A stretch of DNA of 56,735 nucleotides, taken from CAG-841 sp963614875. GTDB lineage: Bacteria; Bacillota; Clostridia; Oscillospirales; CAG-272. A program made the position numbers and the translations under genes. The notes under the pieces are model-generated. The model saw nothing but the letters and a program-made list of their open reading frames with translations, was not told the DNA's origin and searched no databases. Numbering within the stretch: position 1 is the stretch's first letter; each line of letters starts with the position of its first letter. The stretch covers positions 1-56,735 of the forward strand of contig CAVEFC010000005.1 of the NCBI GenBank assembly GCA_963614875.1, read 5' to 3'. Below, piece after piece: positions 17,157-25,406 of this stretch.

Positions 17157-17462
17157 TTAAAGCGCGGCGAGAGGCGCGGGGGCGGATTCTTCTCCGAGAA
17201 GGTCGGAAATTATATCCTGCGCGTGAAGCGCGCTTACCGATTTTTCCGCGAGATATCTGCATATCGACTCTGCCTTTTCAATATCGGAGGATATCGAAAA
17301 TATAAAGCATTCATCGCACAGATCTTCGGCTTCGCTCGATATGAAAAGGGAATAATCGCAGCCGTTTTCGCGCGATGTTTCAATTACTCTGTAACGGTAA
17401 ACCGCACCCTGAAAGGTCTGCGATTCTGATAAAATGATCTGATTGTGACAATTTGTTTTCAT
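17157..17462 (-). CDS. Small DUF6514-like protein, function unknown
   Basis: 101 residues, acidic, no membrane segment or signal peptide. It starts MKTNCHNQIILSES and alternates short strands with two helices (IEKAESICRYLAEK and HAQDIISDLLGE). The layout of a YRYRVIE strand, a central I-F-I strand and a C-terminal ADxIxDLL-like helix resembles the clostridial DUF6514 family, which has no known role. AAGGAG is present before the ATG. It stands alone between nrdR and a long gene-free stretch. Confidence 0.55.
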   Translation of the reverse strand: MKTNCHNQIILSESQTFQGAVYRYRVIETSRENGCDYSLFISSEAEDLCDECFIFSISSDIEKAESICRYLAEKSVSALHAQDIISDLLGEESAPAPLAAL

Positions 17463-17561
17463 ATTTTTCTCCTTTTTTGTTTTTTGCCGCTTCGGTCGCC
17501 GTCATTATACCATCGGAGAAAAGCGATTTTAAGTGACATATTTTGCGGAATATCGGCGAAA

Positions 17562-17642
17562 TTCGACAAAATGCGACACCAAACAAAGCGCAGACGGAGA
17601 ATGCTTGCCAAAGGCTTTTGTTTGATGTCGATTTGTGTCGAA
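17562..17642. repeat. Long imperfect inverted repeat (about 27 bases per arm)
   Basis: The left arm (17562-17588) starts TTCGACAAAATGCGACACC and the right arm (17615-17642) is its near-perfect reverse complement, with a few mismatches, around a 26-base loop. There is no T-run directly after it. It could be an RNA hairpin, an operator or a remnant of a small mobile element. Confidence 0.7.
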
Positions 17643-17717
17643 AACATAATAAAAATTCCCGACAGTGAATAAATACATTTTGAGGAATAATGATGAAACC
17701 GCGGAAAAAATCTTATG

Positions 17718-17746
17718 ATGACAGACGCGGATATATATGCTATTAT
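17718..17746 (+). promoter_or_regulatory. Sigma-A promoter with extended -10
   Basis: ATGACA (17718-17723), 17 bases, TATTAT (17741-17746) with TG two bases upstream. It leads to the 85-residue membrane protein. Confidence 0.68.
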
Positions 17747-17785
17747 GAAAACGCAATATATTCCTACGGGGAGGATTTATAAAAA

Positions 17786-18043
17786 ATGATCAGGCTTCTG
17801 AAAAGGGCGGCGCGCATCGGAATGGGTGCGCGGGCGCGGGCTCTGCTTATATACACGGGGATTCCGGTGCTGCTTTACGGACTTTACATGTGCGCTTGCG
17901 TAATGCTCGGAAAGCACGGAATTATCGGGATAAATACATATGAATTTACGATAATGCTCGAAAGCGAGGCGCTGGCTTTTGTAATGTCGGTGGGAGGGGT
18001 ATTGCTTATGGACGCCGAAGAGAAAAACGGAGAGAAGAATTGA
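17786..18043 (+). CDS. Small membrane protein, function unknown
   Basis: 85 residues with two predicted membrane helices (about 21-41 and 60-77). The N-terminus is strongly basic (RLLKRAARIGMGARARA), the tail acidic and basic mixed. A GGGGAGG site and a good promoter support expression as a single-gene unit. The terminator stem spans its stop codon. I recognise no family. Confidence 0.62.
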   Translation: MIRLLKRAARIGMGARARALLIYTGIPVLLYGLYMCACVMLGKHGIIGINTYEFTIMLESEALAFVMSVGGVLLMDAEEKNGEKN

Positions 18044-18056
18044 ATTCTTCTCTCCG
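18028..18056. terminator. Palindromic bidirectional terminator over a stop codon
   Basis: CGGAGAGAAGAATT (18028-18041) is the exact reverse complement of 18043-18056. T-rich tails lie on both strands. It separates two convergent genes and includes the TGA at 18041-18043. Confidence 0.75.
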
Positions 18057-18063
18057 TTTCATG

Positions 18064-18732
18064 TTAAAGACTTTCGATTGTCCGCAAGAGCAGCTCGGCA
18101 GTCTTTATATGCATTTTTTCGCACGGATGATTTATTCTGTTTACAAGCAGTTCGGTAGTGTCAACGCCTTGAGAATATAAATTTTTCCAGAATAAATATA
18201 CATCGCATACCTTCGCGCCGAAGCGCTCCGCGGCGGACAGCGACTGCAGATATATTCCGTCAAGCGTTCCGTCGGTCTGCGCCGCCATTGTTTTGCCCGC
18301 TACCTTCAGCGCCGATGGCGGCGTTTCTTTGTGAATGTAGGTATTCATCATATTCGGCGTTATAAGCACCGCCTTTGCGCCGGAAGCGGTAACTTTTCTT
18401 AGTATTTCGTTTATGTTTTTTTCAAAATATCCGGAACGGAACACATCGTTCAGCCCGAAAGCGACCGTGACGATATCGGGCTTGTGAGAAAGAACGTCGC
18501 GCTCGATCCTTTCGAGTCCGTTTTTCGAGCTGTCGCCGCTGCGTCCGGCATTTACGGCGATTATATTCTCGCCGCCGTATTTTTCTTTCAGCGCGCACGT
18601 CGTCAGCGACGCATACGCCTTTTCGGGACGTCTTACCGTGTCGAAGCCGTAGCTTGTCGGGAAAAGCTCAAAACAGCCTTCCGTCACGCTGTCGCCGAAA
18701 AACACTATTTTTTTCGGTGAATCAAAGTTCAT
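18064..18732 (-). CDS. SGNH/GDSL-family hydrolase
   Basis: 222 residues, cytoplasmic (no signal peptide). Block I is FFGDSVTEG with nucleophile Ser15, block II has the Gly in AGRSGDSS, block III is FGLNDVF with the oxyanion Asn, and a late NHPCEKMH segment supplies the catalytic His. Members are esterases, lysophospholipases or acyl-hexose deacetylases; the substrate cannot be told here. It starts 4 bases after the stop of the sce7726-like gene, so it is the third gene of a dusB-led operon. Confidence 0.85.
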   Translation of the reverse strand: MNFDSPKKIVFFGDSVTEGCFELFPTSYGFDTVRRPEKAYASLTTCALKEKYGGENIIAVNAGRSGDSSKNGLERIERDVLSHKPDIVTVAFGLNDVFRSGYFEKNINEILRKVTASGAKAVLITPNMMNTYIHKETPPSALKVAGKTMAAQTDGTLDGIYLQSLSAAERFGAKVCDVYLFWKNLYSQGVDTTELLVNRINHPCEKMHIKTAELLLRTIESL

Positions 18733-18736
18733 ATCA

Positions 18737-19285
18737 TTATTCCGAAAGCTTGTAATCGCGCTCGAAAAGCTCGGCGCAGATTTCTTCTTTCAGCCTTTCG
18801 TCATTTACTTTTTTGATAAGCTCGCCGGAGCGGAAGCCCTTTGATTTTCCTCTGTAAACGGCTTGTCCGCATCGTCGCGATATCGCGGTTATTTCGCTGT
18901 TCCAGAGCTTCATAAGCTGATTTTTCCTTTTGAGCTTGGGGTTTTTCTGCGCCGGACGCAGCGTTTCGACGACAAAGCCGTCCTCTTCGTCGGTTATGCA
19001 GATTATTCCCCAGTACGACGGGACTTTTTCGGCAACGTGAGCGCGATGCGTTCTGCCGACAATGATATAATTTTCGTCGAAAAAGGCGTCGTAGTCTTTT
19101 ATCTGCCGCGCGAGTCTTTCGTATGAATCCGCGTCGCTTTTTATTTCGTAACCGGTGAGCCTGTCCGTGACGGTGTAAAAATCACAGCGTGAATTTCTGA
19201 TCGGACTTTCTTCAAAAATCCTTATCTTGCCGTTGTTTTCTTCAAGATAATCGAAAATCACGTTTCTTATCGAGCCGTCTTTCAT
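18737..19285 (-). CDS. sce7726 family protein (PD-(D/E)xK nuclease-like)
   Basis: 182 residues. The conserved core RCDFYTVTDRLTGYEIKSD carries Asp, Glu and Lys in the D...ExK spacing of restriction-type nuclease folds, followed by an RLARQIKDYDAFFDENYIIVG segment typical of sce7726 proteins. These are often found in phages and mobile elements, but here the gene lies inside an operon of housekeeping genes: the ATG overlaps the dusB stop by 4 bases (ATGA) and 4 bases separate it from the hydrolase. Its substrate DNA or RNA is unknown. Confidence 0.7.
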   Translation of the reverse strand: MKDGSIRNVIFDYLEENNGKIRIFEESPIRNSRCDFYTVTDRLTGYEIKSDADSYERLARQIKDYDAFFDENYIIVGRTHRAHVAEKVPSYWGIICITDEEDGFVVETLRPAQKNPKLKRKNQLMKLWNSEITAISRRCGQAVYRGKSKGFRSGELIKKVNDERLKEEICAELFERDYKLSE

Positions 19286-20253
19286 TTCAGAAGCGAGGTC
19301 AGAAGCGATTTTATTTCGTCCGCCGATTCCGCAAGATTTACGGCGTTTCTTATTTTCGGAGCGCCGTAAAGACCTTTGGTGTACTTGTCCATATGAGTGC
19401 GGCTTTCGGGTATGGCGCGGGCTTCGCCTTTGAACTTTATCAGAAGATCGAGGTGGTCGATTGCGCCCTGTATTTTCTGCGCCGCGGTGACGGGCGGAAA
19501 TACCTTTCCGTCGAGGACGGCGGCTGCCTCCTCAAATATCCACGGATTTCCCATTGCTCCGCGCGCGATTGCGACCGCGTCACAGCCGGTTTCGCTTATC
19601 ATACGCTTTGCGTCGGCGCCCGAAAAAATATCTCCGTTGCCTATTACGGGAATCGAAACGGCGTCCTTCACCTTTTTTATGTAGCTCCAATCCGCAGACG
19701 GAGCGTACATCTGCGATCTTGTTCTGGCGTGAACGCAGACAGCCGCCGCGCCTTTGTCCTCGGCGATTTTGGCAAGCTCCGTTACGCATATGCTGTTCTG
19801 ATCCCATCCGAGCCGCATTTTTACGGTGACGGGAATCGTACCCGCACTTTTTACGACGGCTGCGATTATCTTTTCGGCAAGGGGAAGATCGCGCATAAGC
19901 GCGCTGCCTTCGCCGTTGCGGACTATTTTCGGAACGGGACAGCCCATATTTATGTCGATTGCCGCCGGCATTGCTTCGCCTTTTGAATATTCTTCGAGCA
20001 GCAGGGCGCACGCTTTTTCCATAACGTCCGGCTCGTGACCGAACAGCTGACAGGCTGTCGGCGCTTCGTCCTTTGTTATTGTTGCGAGTTGCGACGTTTT
20101 TCTGTCGCCGTATGTGACGGCTTTTGCCGATATCATTTCCGTTACGGCATAGCCGCAGCCGTGACGGCGGCATATTGTTCTGAACGCGGTATCAGCCGCG
20201 CCCGCCATCGGCGCAAGGATAACTCTGCCGATTTCGGTGCTTCCTATTTTCAA
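19282..20253 (-). CDS. dusB: tRNA-dihydrouridine synthase
   Basis: FMN-dependent enzyme that reduces uridine in the tRNA D-loop using NADPH; 323 residues, the usual length. Visible motifs are APMAGAADTAFRTICRRHG at the start, NMGCPVPKIVRNGEGSALM with the catalytic Cys, VTVKMRLGW, HARTRSQMY and GNGDI. The start is TTG at 20253, 7 bases after GGAGG, giving MKIGSTEIG. It heads an operon with the sce7726-like gene and the SGNH hydrolase. DusB is the commonest single Dus in Bacillota; the precise uridine is inferred. Confidence 0.93.
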   Translation of the reverse strand: MKIGSTEIGRVILAPMAGAADTAFRTICRRHGCGYAVTEMISAKAVTYGDRKTSQLATITKDEAPTACQLFGHEPDVMEKACALLLEEYSKGEAMPAAIDINMGCPVPKIVRNGEGSALMRDLPLAEKIIAAVVKSAGTIPVTVKMRLGWDQNSICVTELAKIAEDKGAAAVCVHARTRSQMYAPSADWSYIKKVKDAVSIPVIGNGDIFSGADAKRMISETGCDAVAIARGAMGNPWIFEEAAAVLDGKVFPPVTAAQKIQGAIDHLDLLIKFKGEARAIPESRTHMDKYTKGLYGAPKIRNAVNLAESADEIKSLLTSLLK

Positions 20254-20284
20254 GGTTTTACCTCCGATTTTGTGTTACATCACA

Positions 20285-20313
20285 ATAATACCGCAAAACA
20301 GAGAAAAAGTAAA
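20285..20313 (-). promoter_or_regulatory. Sigma-A promoter of dusB
   Basis: Minus strand TTTACT (20313-20308), 17 bases, TATTAT (20290-20285), about 32 bases before the TTG start. Confidence 0.6.
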
Positions 20314-20367
20314 CAAAAAAATTAAATATACGGGAAAAAGTTTGGACTTCAAATTTGCAATATGTTC

Positions 20368-20396
20368 TTGTATTGTTAATAATATTGTGTTATAAT
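20368..20396 (+). promoter_or_regulatory. Extended -10 promoter of the ruv operon
   Basis: TTGTAT (20368-20373), 17 bases, TATAAT (20391-20396) with TG at the extended position, 65 bases before the first gene. Confidence 0.65.
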
Positions 20397-20460
20397 TAGG
20401 CGGTAATATCGGTTAGTCTGGCTTTTTGCCGACAGATACCGACCGAAAGGAGAAGGCGCT

Positions 20461-21453
20461 ATGTATGACTATATCGGCGACGAGATGAAAATACTGTCCG
20501 ATTGTACGGCGAAAAACGCCGCAAATATTTTTCGCTGTGCGGAAAAGCGTATGGCGCGAACAGCCGAGCTTGCTCATATTCTGTGCCGAAAAATTCTTTC
20601 CGGCAGCGACGCGGACATTATGGACGTTATCTGCGCGTCGGACGAGGCGAGGGAAGAATATATATCGGCAAAAAATGCGCTTGAAAGCAGTGCCGCGACG
20701 GCTTTTGCAAACGAAAGCGAAGCGGAAAATCTGAAGCGGACGCTTTCGCTGTGCGACGCTCTGTATTTTTGCAGGGCGATATCGCGCTTCGGCGGAAAGG
20801 CATATACAGCCGAGGACGCTGAAAGGTGGCTTTCCGACGGGGATACCGCGCAGTATTCGCGCACGGGAGATATAAAGATAGCCTTTGTGCGCGGCAGACA
20901 GGCAAACGGAGCGTTTGCGGAGTTTGCGCGATATATCAAGGGCGGTGCGATGCCTTACGGAGAAGAAAGCTTTGCCGACGTATGTCAGTCGGTTTATTCG
21001 GGAGCGGCGGAATACGGAATAATTCCGGTGGAAAATTCGTCTGACGGAAGGCTTGCGAGCTTTTACGGAATGTTTGAAAAATTCGGTCTTTATATAATTA
21101 TGCTCTGCGAGGTAAAATCCGACAACGGAGAAGGCTATACGAAATTTGCTCTTTGCTCGAGATCCGTAAAGGCGCTTCGGGCGGAGGGCGAGAAAATACT
21201 GCATTTCAGGCTGACGCTTGACAGTCCGGACGGACTTGCACCGCTTCTTTACGGCGGCGGTTATTACGGCGCTTCGCTCAGACGTGCCGAGCCCGTGCCG
21301 TTTTCGGCTGCGGGAAGAGAAAATTCGTTTGATATTTCGTTCTGCGTGGACGGCGCGGATCTTGCGGGCTTTATATGCTTTCTTAAGCTTGAATATCCGC
21401 AGTTTTCGGCTGTCGGGCTTTACACCTCGGTAAAGGCGGGCGACGCCGTATGA
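20461..21453 (+). CDS. Prephenate dehydratase/ACT-like protein with reduced middle lobe
   Basis: 330 residues. Residues 1-130 are helical and match no family I know; a chorismate-mutase-like helical bundle is possible. From about residue 139 the text follows the first lobe of prephenate dehydratase: SFADVCQSVYSGAAEYGIIPVENSSDGR. The TRF motif appears as TKF only about 40 residues later; in the real enzyme about 110 residues separate the two, so the second lobe is missing. The end (HFRLTLDSPDGLAPLL to AVGLYTSVK) looks like an ACT domain. It is more likely a phenylalanine-type sensor than an enzyme. GAAAGGAG precedes the ATG; it overlaps ruvC by 4 bases. Confidence 0.55.
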   Translation: MYDYIGDEMKILSDCTAKNAANIFRCAEKRMARTAELAHILCRKILSGSDADIMDVICASDEAREEYISAKNALESSAATAFANESEAENLKRTLSLCDALYFCRAISRFGGKAYTAEDAERWLSDGDTAQYSRTGDIKIAFVRGRQANGAFAEFARYIKGGAMPYGEESFADVCQSVYSGAAEYGIIPVENSSDGRLASFYGMFEKFGLYIIMLCEVKSDNGEGYTKFALCSRSVKALRAEGEKILHFRLTLDSPDGLAPLLYGGGYYGASLRRAEPVPFSAAGRENSFDISFCVDGADLAGFICFLKLEYPQFSAVGLYTSVKAGDAV

Positions 21454-21965
21454 CGATACTCGGAATAGATCCCGGGATAGCAACGGTCGGCTACGGGGTG
21501 ATACAATACGAAAACGGACGCTTCCGCACGATTGCCGCGGGAGCGATAGAAACTCCGGCGGGGATAGATGTTGAGGATCGCATAGAGATGGTTTACGACG
21601 ATCTTTGCGAGCTTATAAAAATGTATTCGCCGACGGAAATGTCAACCGAGGAGCTGTTTTTCAACACGAATCAGAAAACGGCGATCGCCGTCGCCGAGGC
21701 GCGCGGAGCGATACTTCTTGCGGCAAAGAAAAATCATCTGAACATAGCGGAATATACTCCGATACAGGTGAAGCTTGCCGTGACGGGCTACGGCAGGGCG
21801 GAAAAAAAGCAGGTGCAGGAAATGGTGAAGATAATTTTAGGTCTTCCGAAAATTCCGAAACCCGATGACGCGGCTGACGCTCTTGCGCTTGCGATATGTC
21901 ACGCTCACTGCGGCGGTTCGAAAATTCAGCAGTTTTACAACGGAAAAAAGAAAAAACTCGTATAA
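21450..21965 (+). CDS. ruvC: Holliday junction resolvase RuvC
   Basis: 171 residues. The first strand ILGIDPGIATVGYG carries the catalytic Asp7; EELFF supplies the second acidic residue and DDAADALALA the last two. RuvC cuts Holliday junctions held by RuvAB, in the cytoplasm. The ATG overlaps the stop of the upstream gene (ATGA), and ruvA follows after 14 bases. The C-terminal tail is basic and short. Confidence 0.97.
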   Translation: MTILGIDPGIATVGYGVIQYENGRFRTIAAGAIETPAGIDVEDRIEMVYDDLCELIKMYSPTEMSTEELFFNTNQKTAIAVAEARGAILLAAKKNHLNIAEYTPIQVKLAVTGYGRAEKKQVQEMVKIILGLPKIPKPDDAADALALAICHAHCGGSKIQQFYNGKKKKLV

Positions 21966-21979
21966 AAGAGGGATGGTTT

Positions 21980-22573
21980 ATGTTTTATTACGTCAAGGGC
22001 GAGCTTGTGATGACGGATCCTCAGAGCGCGGTGGTCGATTGCGGCGGCGTCGGATACAAGCTTACGGTAAGTATGAATACGCTTTCGCATCTCACGGAGC
22101 TTGGGAAAAAGGTCTGCCTGTATACGCATTTTTCCGTAAGGGAGGACGCGGTGGAGCTTTTCGGCTTTTACGATACGGAGGAGCTTTACGCTTTCAGACT
22201 TCTTATCTCCGTTTCGGGCGTCGGTCCGAAAGCGGCGATAGCAATACTGTCCCTGCTTTCGCCGGCGAAGTTTGCGGTCGCGGTCAGTACGGGAGATACG
22301 AAAACGCTTTCAAGGGCGACGGGAGTCGGTGCGAAAACGGCGGCAAGGATTGTACTTGAACTTAAAGACAAGGTCGGCGCGACGGCGACATCGGACGACG
22401 GAGAAGCGATTTCCGAAGCCGCGGGCAGCGGAATAATGAATGACGCTATAGAAGCGCTTATGGTACTCGGATATCAGCGTCAGACGGCGCAGAAGGCGCT
22501 TGCCGGATGCAAGGGCGAAACGCTTGAGGAGCTTATGCGCGCGGCATTGAACAGGATCGGATCAAAAATGTAA
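21980..22573 (+). CDS. ruvA: Holliday junction branch migration protein RuvA
   Basis: 197 residues. MFYYVKGELVMTDPQSAVVDCGG is the OB-fold domain I; two helix-hairpin-helix motifs follow (LLISVSGVGPKAAIAIL and LSRATGVGAKTAARIVLEL); domain III at the end (NDAIEALMVLGYQRQTAQKAL) contacts RuvB. The frame is open to 21896, but the ATG at 21980 follows AGAGGGA and gives the standard start. It lies between ruvC and ruvB. Confidence 0.97.
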   Translation: MFYYVKGELVMTDPQSAVVDCGGVGYKLTVSMNTLSHLTELGKKVCLYTHFSVREDAVELFGFYDTEELYAFRLLISVSGVGPKAAIAILSLLSPAKFAVAVSTGDTKTLSRATGVGAKTAARIVLELKDKVGATATSDDGEAISEAAGSGIMNDAIEALMVLGYQRQTAQKALAGCKGETLEELMRAALNRIGSKM

Positions 22574-22588
22574 TTCGGAGGGAAGAAC

Positions 22589-23668
22589 GTGGCTATAAAC
22601 AAATTTGACATCGGTAAAAGCGAAGACGAATTCGACCTTGAAACAAGAATAGTGAACGCCGGCTACGCCGATGAGGACGGAGATATAGAGATCGGGCTCA
22701 GACCGAAAATTTTTGACGATTACGTCGGTCAGGAAAGAGCCAAGGAAAATCTGAAAATATATATAGAGGCGGCAAAGCAGAGGGGCGAAGCGCTCGATCA
22801 CGTTTTGCTGTACGGCCCTCCCGGACTGGGAAAAACGACGCTTGCAAACATTATAGCAAACGAAATGGGCGTGAATATAAGAATAACGTCGGGGCCCGCG
22901 ATAGAAAAGAAGGGCGATCTTGCCGCGCTGCTTACGAACCTTCAGGATGGCGATGTGCTTTTCATAGACGAAATACACCGTATGCCGCGCGACGTCGAAG
23001 AAATACTTTATCCCGCGATGGAGGATTACGCCGTCGATTTTATAATCGGCAACGGTCCTGCGGCAAGAAGCCTGCGTATGACGCTCAACAAATTCACGCT
23101 TATCGGCGCGACGACAAGAGCGGGTCAGCTTTCCACTCCTTTGCGCGACCGTTTCGGTGTGATTCTGCGGCTTGAGCTTTACACGCCGGAGGAGCTTGCG
23201 GGCATAATCAAAAGAAGCGCCGGAATTCTCGGCGTTTCGATATCGGACGACGGGGCGGCGGAGCTTGCAAAGCGTTCGCGCGGAACGCCGCGTATAGCGA
23301 ACAGACTTCTGCGCCGCGTAAGAGATTTTGCACAGATAAAGGGCGACGGAACCGTGACGCGCGAGATGACCGATCTTGCGCTGAAAATGCTCGATATAGA
23401 CGAGCTGGGACTTGACAACACTGACAGACGTATGCTCGAAGCGATAATAAAATTCTATGACGGAGGTCCGGTCGGGCTCGATACGCTTTCCGTAACGATA
23501 GGAGAGGAAGCCGTGACGCTCGAGGACGTCTACGAGCCGTATCTGATACAGATAGGCTTTATAAACAGAACTCCGCGGGGCAGATGCGTTACAAGACTTG
23601 CATACGAGCATCTCGGAATTCCGCAGAGGCACGCGGAAAGCGCACAGACAAAACTTGATATTGAGTGA
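22589..23668 (+). CDS. ruvB: Holliday junction branch migration helicase RuvB
   Basis: 359 residues, AAA+ motor. The start is GTG, preceded by GGAGGG. Walker A is GPPGLGKTTL, Walker B is VLFIDEIHR, sensor 1 and the arginine finger sit in GATTRAGQLSTPLRDRFG, and a C-terminal winged helix binds DNA. The hexamer pumps DNA through the RuvA-bound junction. It is 15 bases from ruvA and 9 bases before the methyltransferase. Confidence 0.97.
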   Translation: MAINKFDIGKSEDEFDLETRIVNAGYADEDGDIEIGLRPKIFDDYVGQERAKENLKIYIEAAKQRGEALDHVLLYGPPGLGKTTLANIIANEMGVNIRITSGPAIEKKGDLAALLTNLQDGDVLFIDEIHRMPRDVEEILYPAMEDYAVDFIIGNGPAARSLRMTLNKFTLIGATTRAGQLSTPLRDRFGVILRLELYTPEELAGIIKRSAGILGVSISDDGAAELAKRSRGTPRIANRLLRRVRDFAQIKGDGTVTREMTDLALKMLDIDELGLDNTDRRMLEAIIKFYDGGPVGLDTLSVTIGEEAVTLEDVYEPYLIQIGFINRTPRGRCVTRLAYEHLGIPQRHAESAQTKLDIE

Positions 23669-23677
23669 GGACAAACG

Positions 23678-24532
23678 ATGTTTATATCTGACAAATGGGA
23701 AGATTACGAGCTTATCGACGCTTCGGACGGCGAGCGGCTCGAACGGTGGGGAAAATACATTCTTCGCCGTCCTGATCCGCAGATAATATGGAAAAATGCA
23801 AGGAAAAGCAATCTATGGAACAAAGCCGACGCCGTTTACAGCAGAAAGGGCGGCGGAGGCGAATGGGTGAAGCGCGATGTGCCGGAAAGCTGGAAGATAT
23901 CGTACGGAGAGCTTGCCTTCAAGATAAAGCCGATGGGCTTCAAGCACACGGGGCTTTTTCCCGAGCAGGCGGCAAACTGGGATTTTTGCGCGGAGCTTAT
24001 AAAAAATGCGGGCAGATCGGTAAAGGTGCTTAATCTTTTCGCGTACACGGGAGCGGCGAGCGTTTCCGCAGCGATGGCGGGAGCGTCCGTATGCCATGTT
24101 GACGCCGCGAAAGGAATGGTTGCGCAGGCAAAGGAAAACGCCGCGCTTTCAGGACTTTCGGACGCGCCGATAAGATATATTGTCGATGATTGCAGAAAAT
24201 TCATAGAACGTGAAATCCGCAGGGGAAACACATACGACGGAATCATTATGGATCCGCCGTCCTACGGCAGAGGGCCTTCGGGCGAGGTATGGAAGCTTGA
24301 GGACTGCATCGACGATTTTATAAAGCTTACGGCAAAGCTTGTTTCGGCAAAGCCTTTGTTTATGCTTGTGAATTCTTATACGACGGGGCTTTCGTCCTCG
24401 GCGATAGGCTATATAATGAAGCAGGTTCTTCCGGCCGGAGAGCTTGACTGCGGTGAGCTTATGCTTCCGGTCAGCGCGTCGGGCGGACTTCTTCCTTGCG
24501 GTTCGAGCGCAAGATACATTTTCAAAAAATAA
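23678..24532 (+). CDS. Class I SAM-dependent methyltransferase (RlmI/RlmK-C-like)
   Basis: 284 residues. A short beta-rich N-terminal part (residues 1-95) precedes a Rossmann methyltransferase: motif I VLNLFAYTGAASVSAAMAGA, the acidic residue in CHVDAAKGM, VDDCRKFI, and the DPPSYGRG catalytic loop typical of rRNA cytosine methyltransferases of the COG1092 group. There is no PUA domain at the N-terminus, so the protein is shorter than RlmI. The likely substrate is 23S rRNA; unproven. It is the last gene of the ruv operon. Confidence 0.82.
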   Translation: MFISDKWEDYELIDASDGERLERWGKYILRRPDPQIIWKNARKSNLWNKADAVYSRKGGGGEWVKRDVPESWKISYGELAFKIKPMGFKHTGLFPEQAANWDFCAELIKNAGRSVKVLNLFAYTGAASVSAAMAGASVCHVDAAKGMVAQAKENAALSGLSDAPIRYIVDDCRKFIEREIRRGNTYDGIIMDPPSYGRGPSGEVWKLEDCIDDFIKLTAKLVSAKPLFMLVNSYTTGLSSSAIGYIMKQVLPAGELDCGELMLPVSASGGLLPCGSSARYIFKK

Positions 24533-24551
24533 ATTATTCGGGAAAAGAAAA

Positions 24552-25406
24552 ATGTCAGAAACAGTTATAAAAACCGAAAAGCTGTGCTTTGCATACGAGG
24601 ATGAGGGGAAAACCGTTCCCGTTCTGCACGGGATTGATATGGAGATAGAGAGAGGCAGCTTCACCTGTATTCTCGGGCATAACGGCTCGGGCAAAAGCAC
24701 GCTTGCAAAGTTGCTCAGCCTTGTGCTTGTTCCTACGTCGGGAAAGGTGATTCTTTTCGGAAAGGACACGGGCGGAATATCTGAGGACGAAGCCTTTGAG
24801 CTTCGTCGCAGAGTAGGGATGGTATTTCAGAATCCCGACAACCAGCTTGTCGCAACCGTGGTTGAGGAGGACGTCGCCTTCGGCCCCGAAAATCTCGGGA
24901 TCGAGCCGTCCGAAATAAGAAAGCGCGTTGACGAAGCGCTTGAGCTTGTGGGAATGAGCGAATACAAAAAGCATTCTCCGCACAAGCTTTCCGGCGGACA
25001 GAAGCAGAGAGTTGCGATAGCTGGAATAATCGCTCTCGATCCGGACGTTATAATATTCGACGAATCGACGGCGATGCTCGATCCGATAGGCAGAGCGGAG
25101 GTAATGGAAACGATAAAAAAGCTTTCCGCAAGAGGAACGACGGTGATCCTCATAACGCACTATATGGAAGAGGCGGCGGAGGCGGACAGAGTTATAGTTA
25201 TCGATGACGGAAATATCACCGCCGACGGAAAACCGGAAGACGTGTTTTCGATGACGGAAACGATAGAAAACGCGGGACTTGAAATTCCTCAGGTGACAAG
25301 GCTTCTCAAAGCCCTGAAAGCAGACGGAATAAATATCGACACGCGCGCTCTTACGCCGCAAAAAGCCGCGGAAACGATAAAATACGCTTTGGGAGGCAGA
25401 AAATGA
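24552..25406 (+). CDS. ecfA1: Energy-coupling factor transporter ATPase EcfA1
   Basis: 284 residues from the ATG at 24552; the frame runs back into the methyltransferase gene but only this ATG has a site nearby (GGGAAAAG). Walker A GHNGSGKST, Q-loop VFQNPDNQLVA, signature LSGGQKQR, Walker B VIIFDESTAMLDP and the C-terminal EIPQVTRLLKAL are typical of EcfA. It pairs with the next gene to hydrolyse ATP for the ECF transporter; S components for several vitamins can share this module. It overlaps ecfA2 by 4 bases. Confidence 0.93.
   Translation: MSETVIKTEKLCFAYEDEGKTVPVLHGIDMEIERGSFTCILGHNGSGKSTLAKLLSLVLVPTSGKVILFGKDTGGISEDEAFELRRRVGMVFQNPDNQLVATVVEEDVAFGPENLGIEPSEIRKRVDEALELVGMSEYKKHSPHKLSGGQKQRVAIAGIIALDPDVIIFDESTAMLDPIGRAEVMETIKKLSARGTTVILITHYMEEAAEADRVIVIDDGNITADGKPEDVFSMTETIENAGLEIPQVTRLLKALKADGINIDTRALTPQKAAETIKYALGGRK

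Larger units (their letters stand above)
17463..17785. other. Intergenic region of 323 bases, no gene; contains long hairpin
   Basis: No convincing coding frame. It holds the ribosome binding site of the leftward gene, the inverted repeat at 17562-17642 and the promoter at 17718-17746 for the small membrane protein downstream. Confidence 0.7.

Noticed and set aside
20413..21483. Antisense open frame (356 codons) opposite the PDT/ACT-like gene
   Set aside because: Arg/Tyr/Phe-rich, no site, and it runs into ruvC and the promoter region.
22562..23674. Antisense open frame (370 codons) opposite ruvB
   Set aside because: Shadow of the ruvB gene; no ribosome binding site or recognisable domain.
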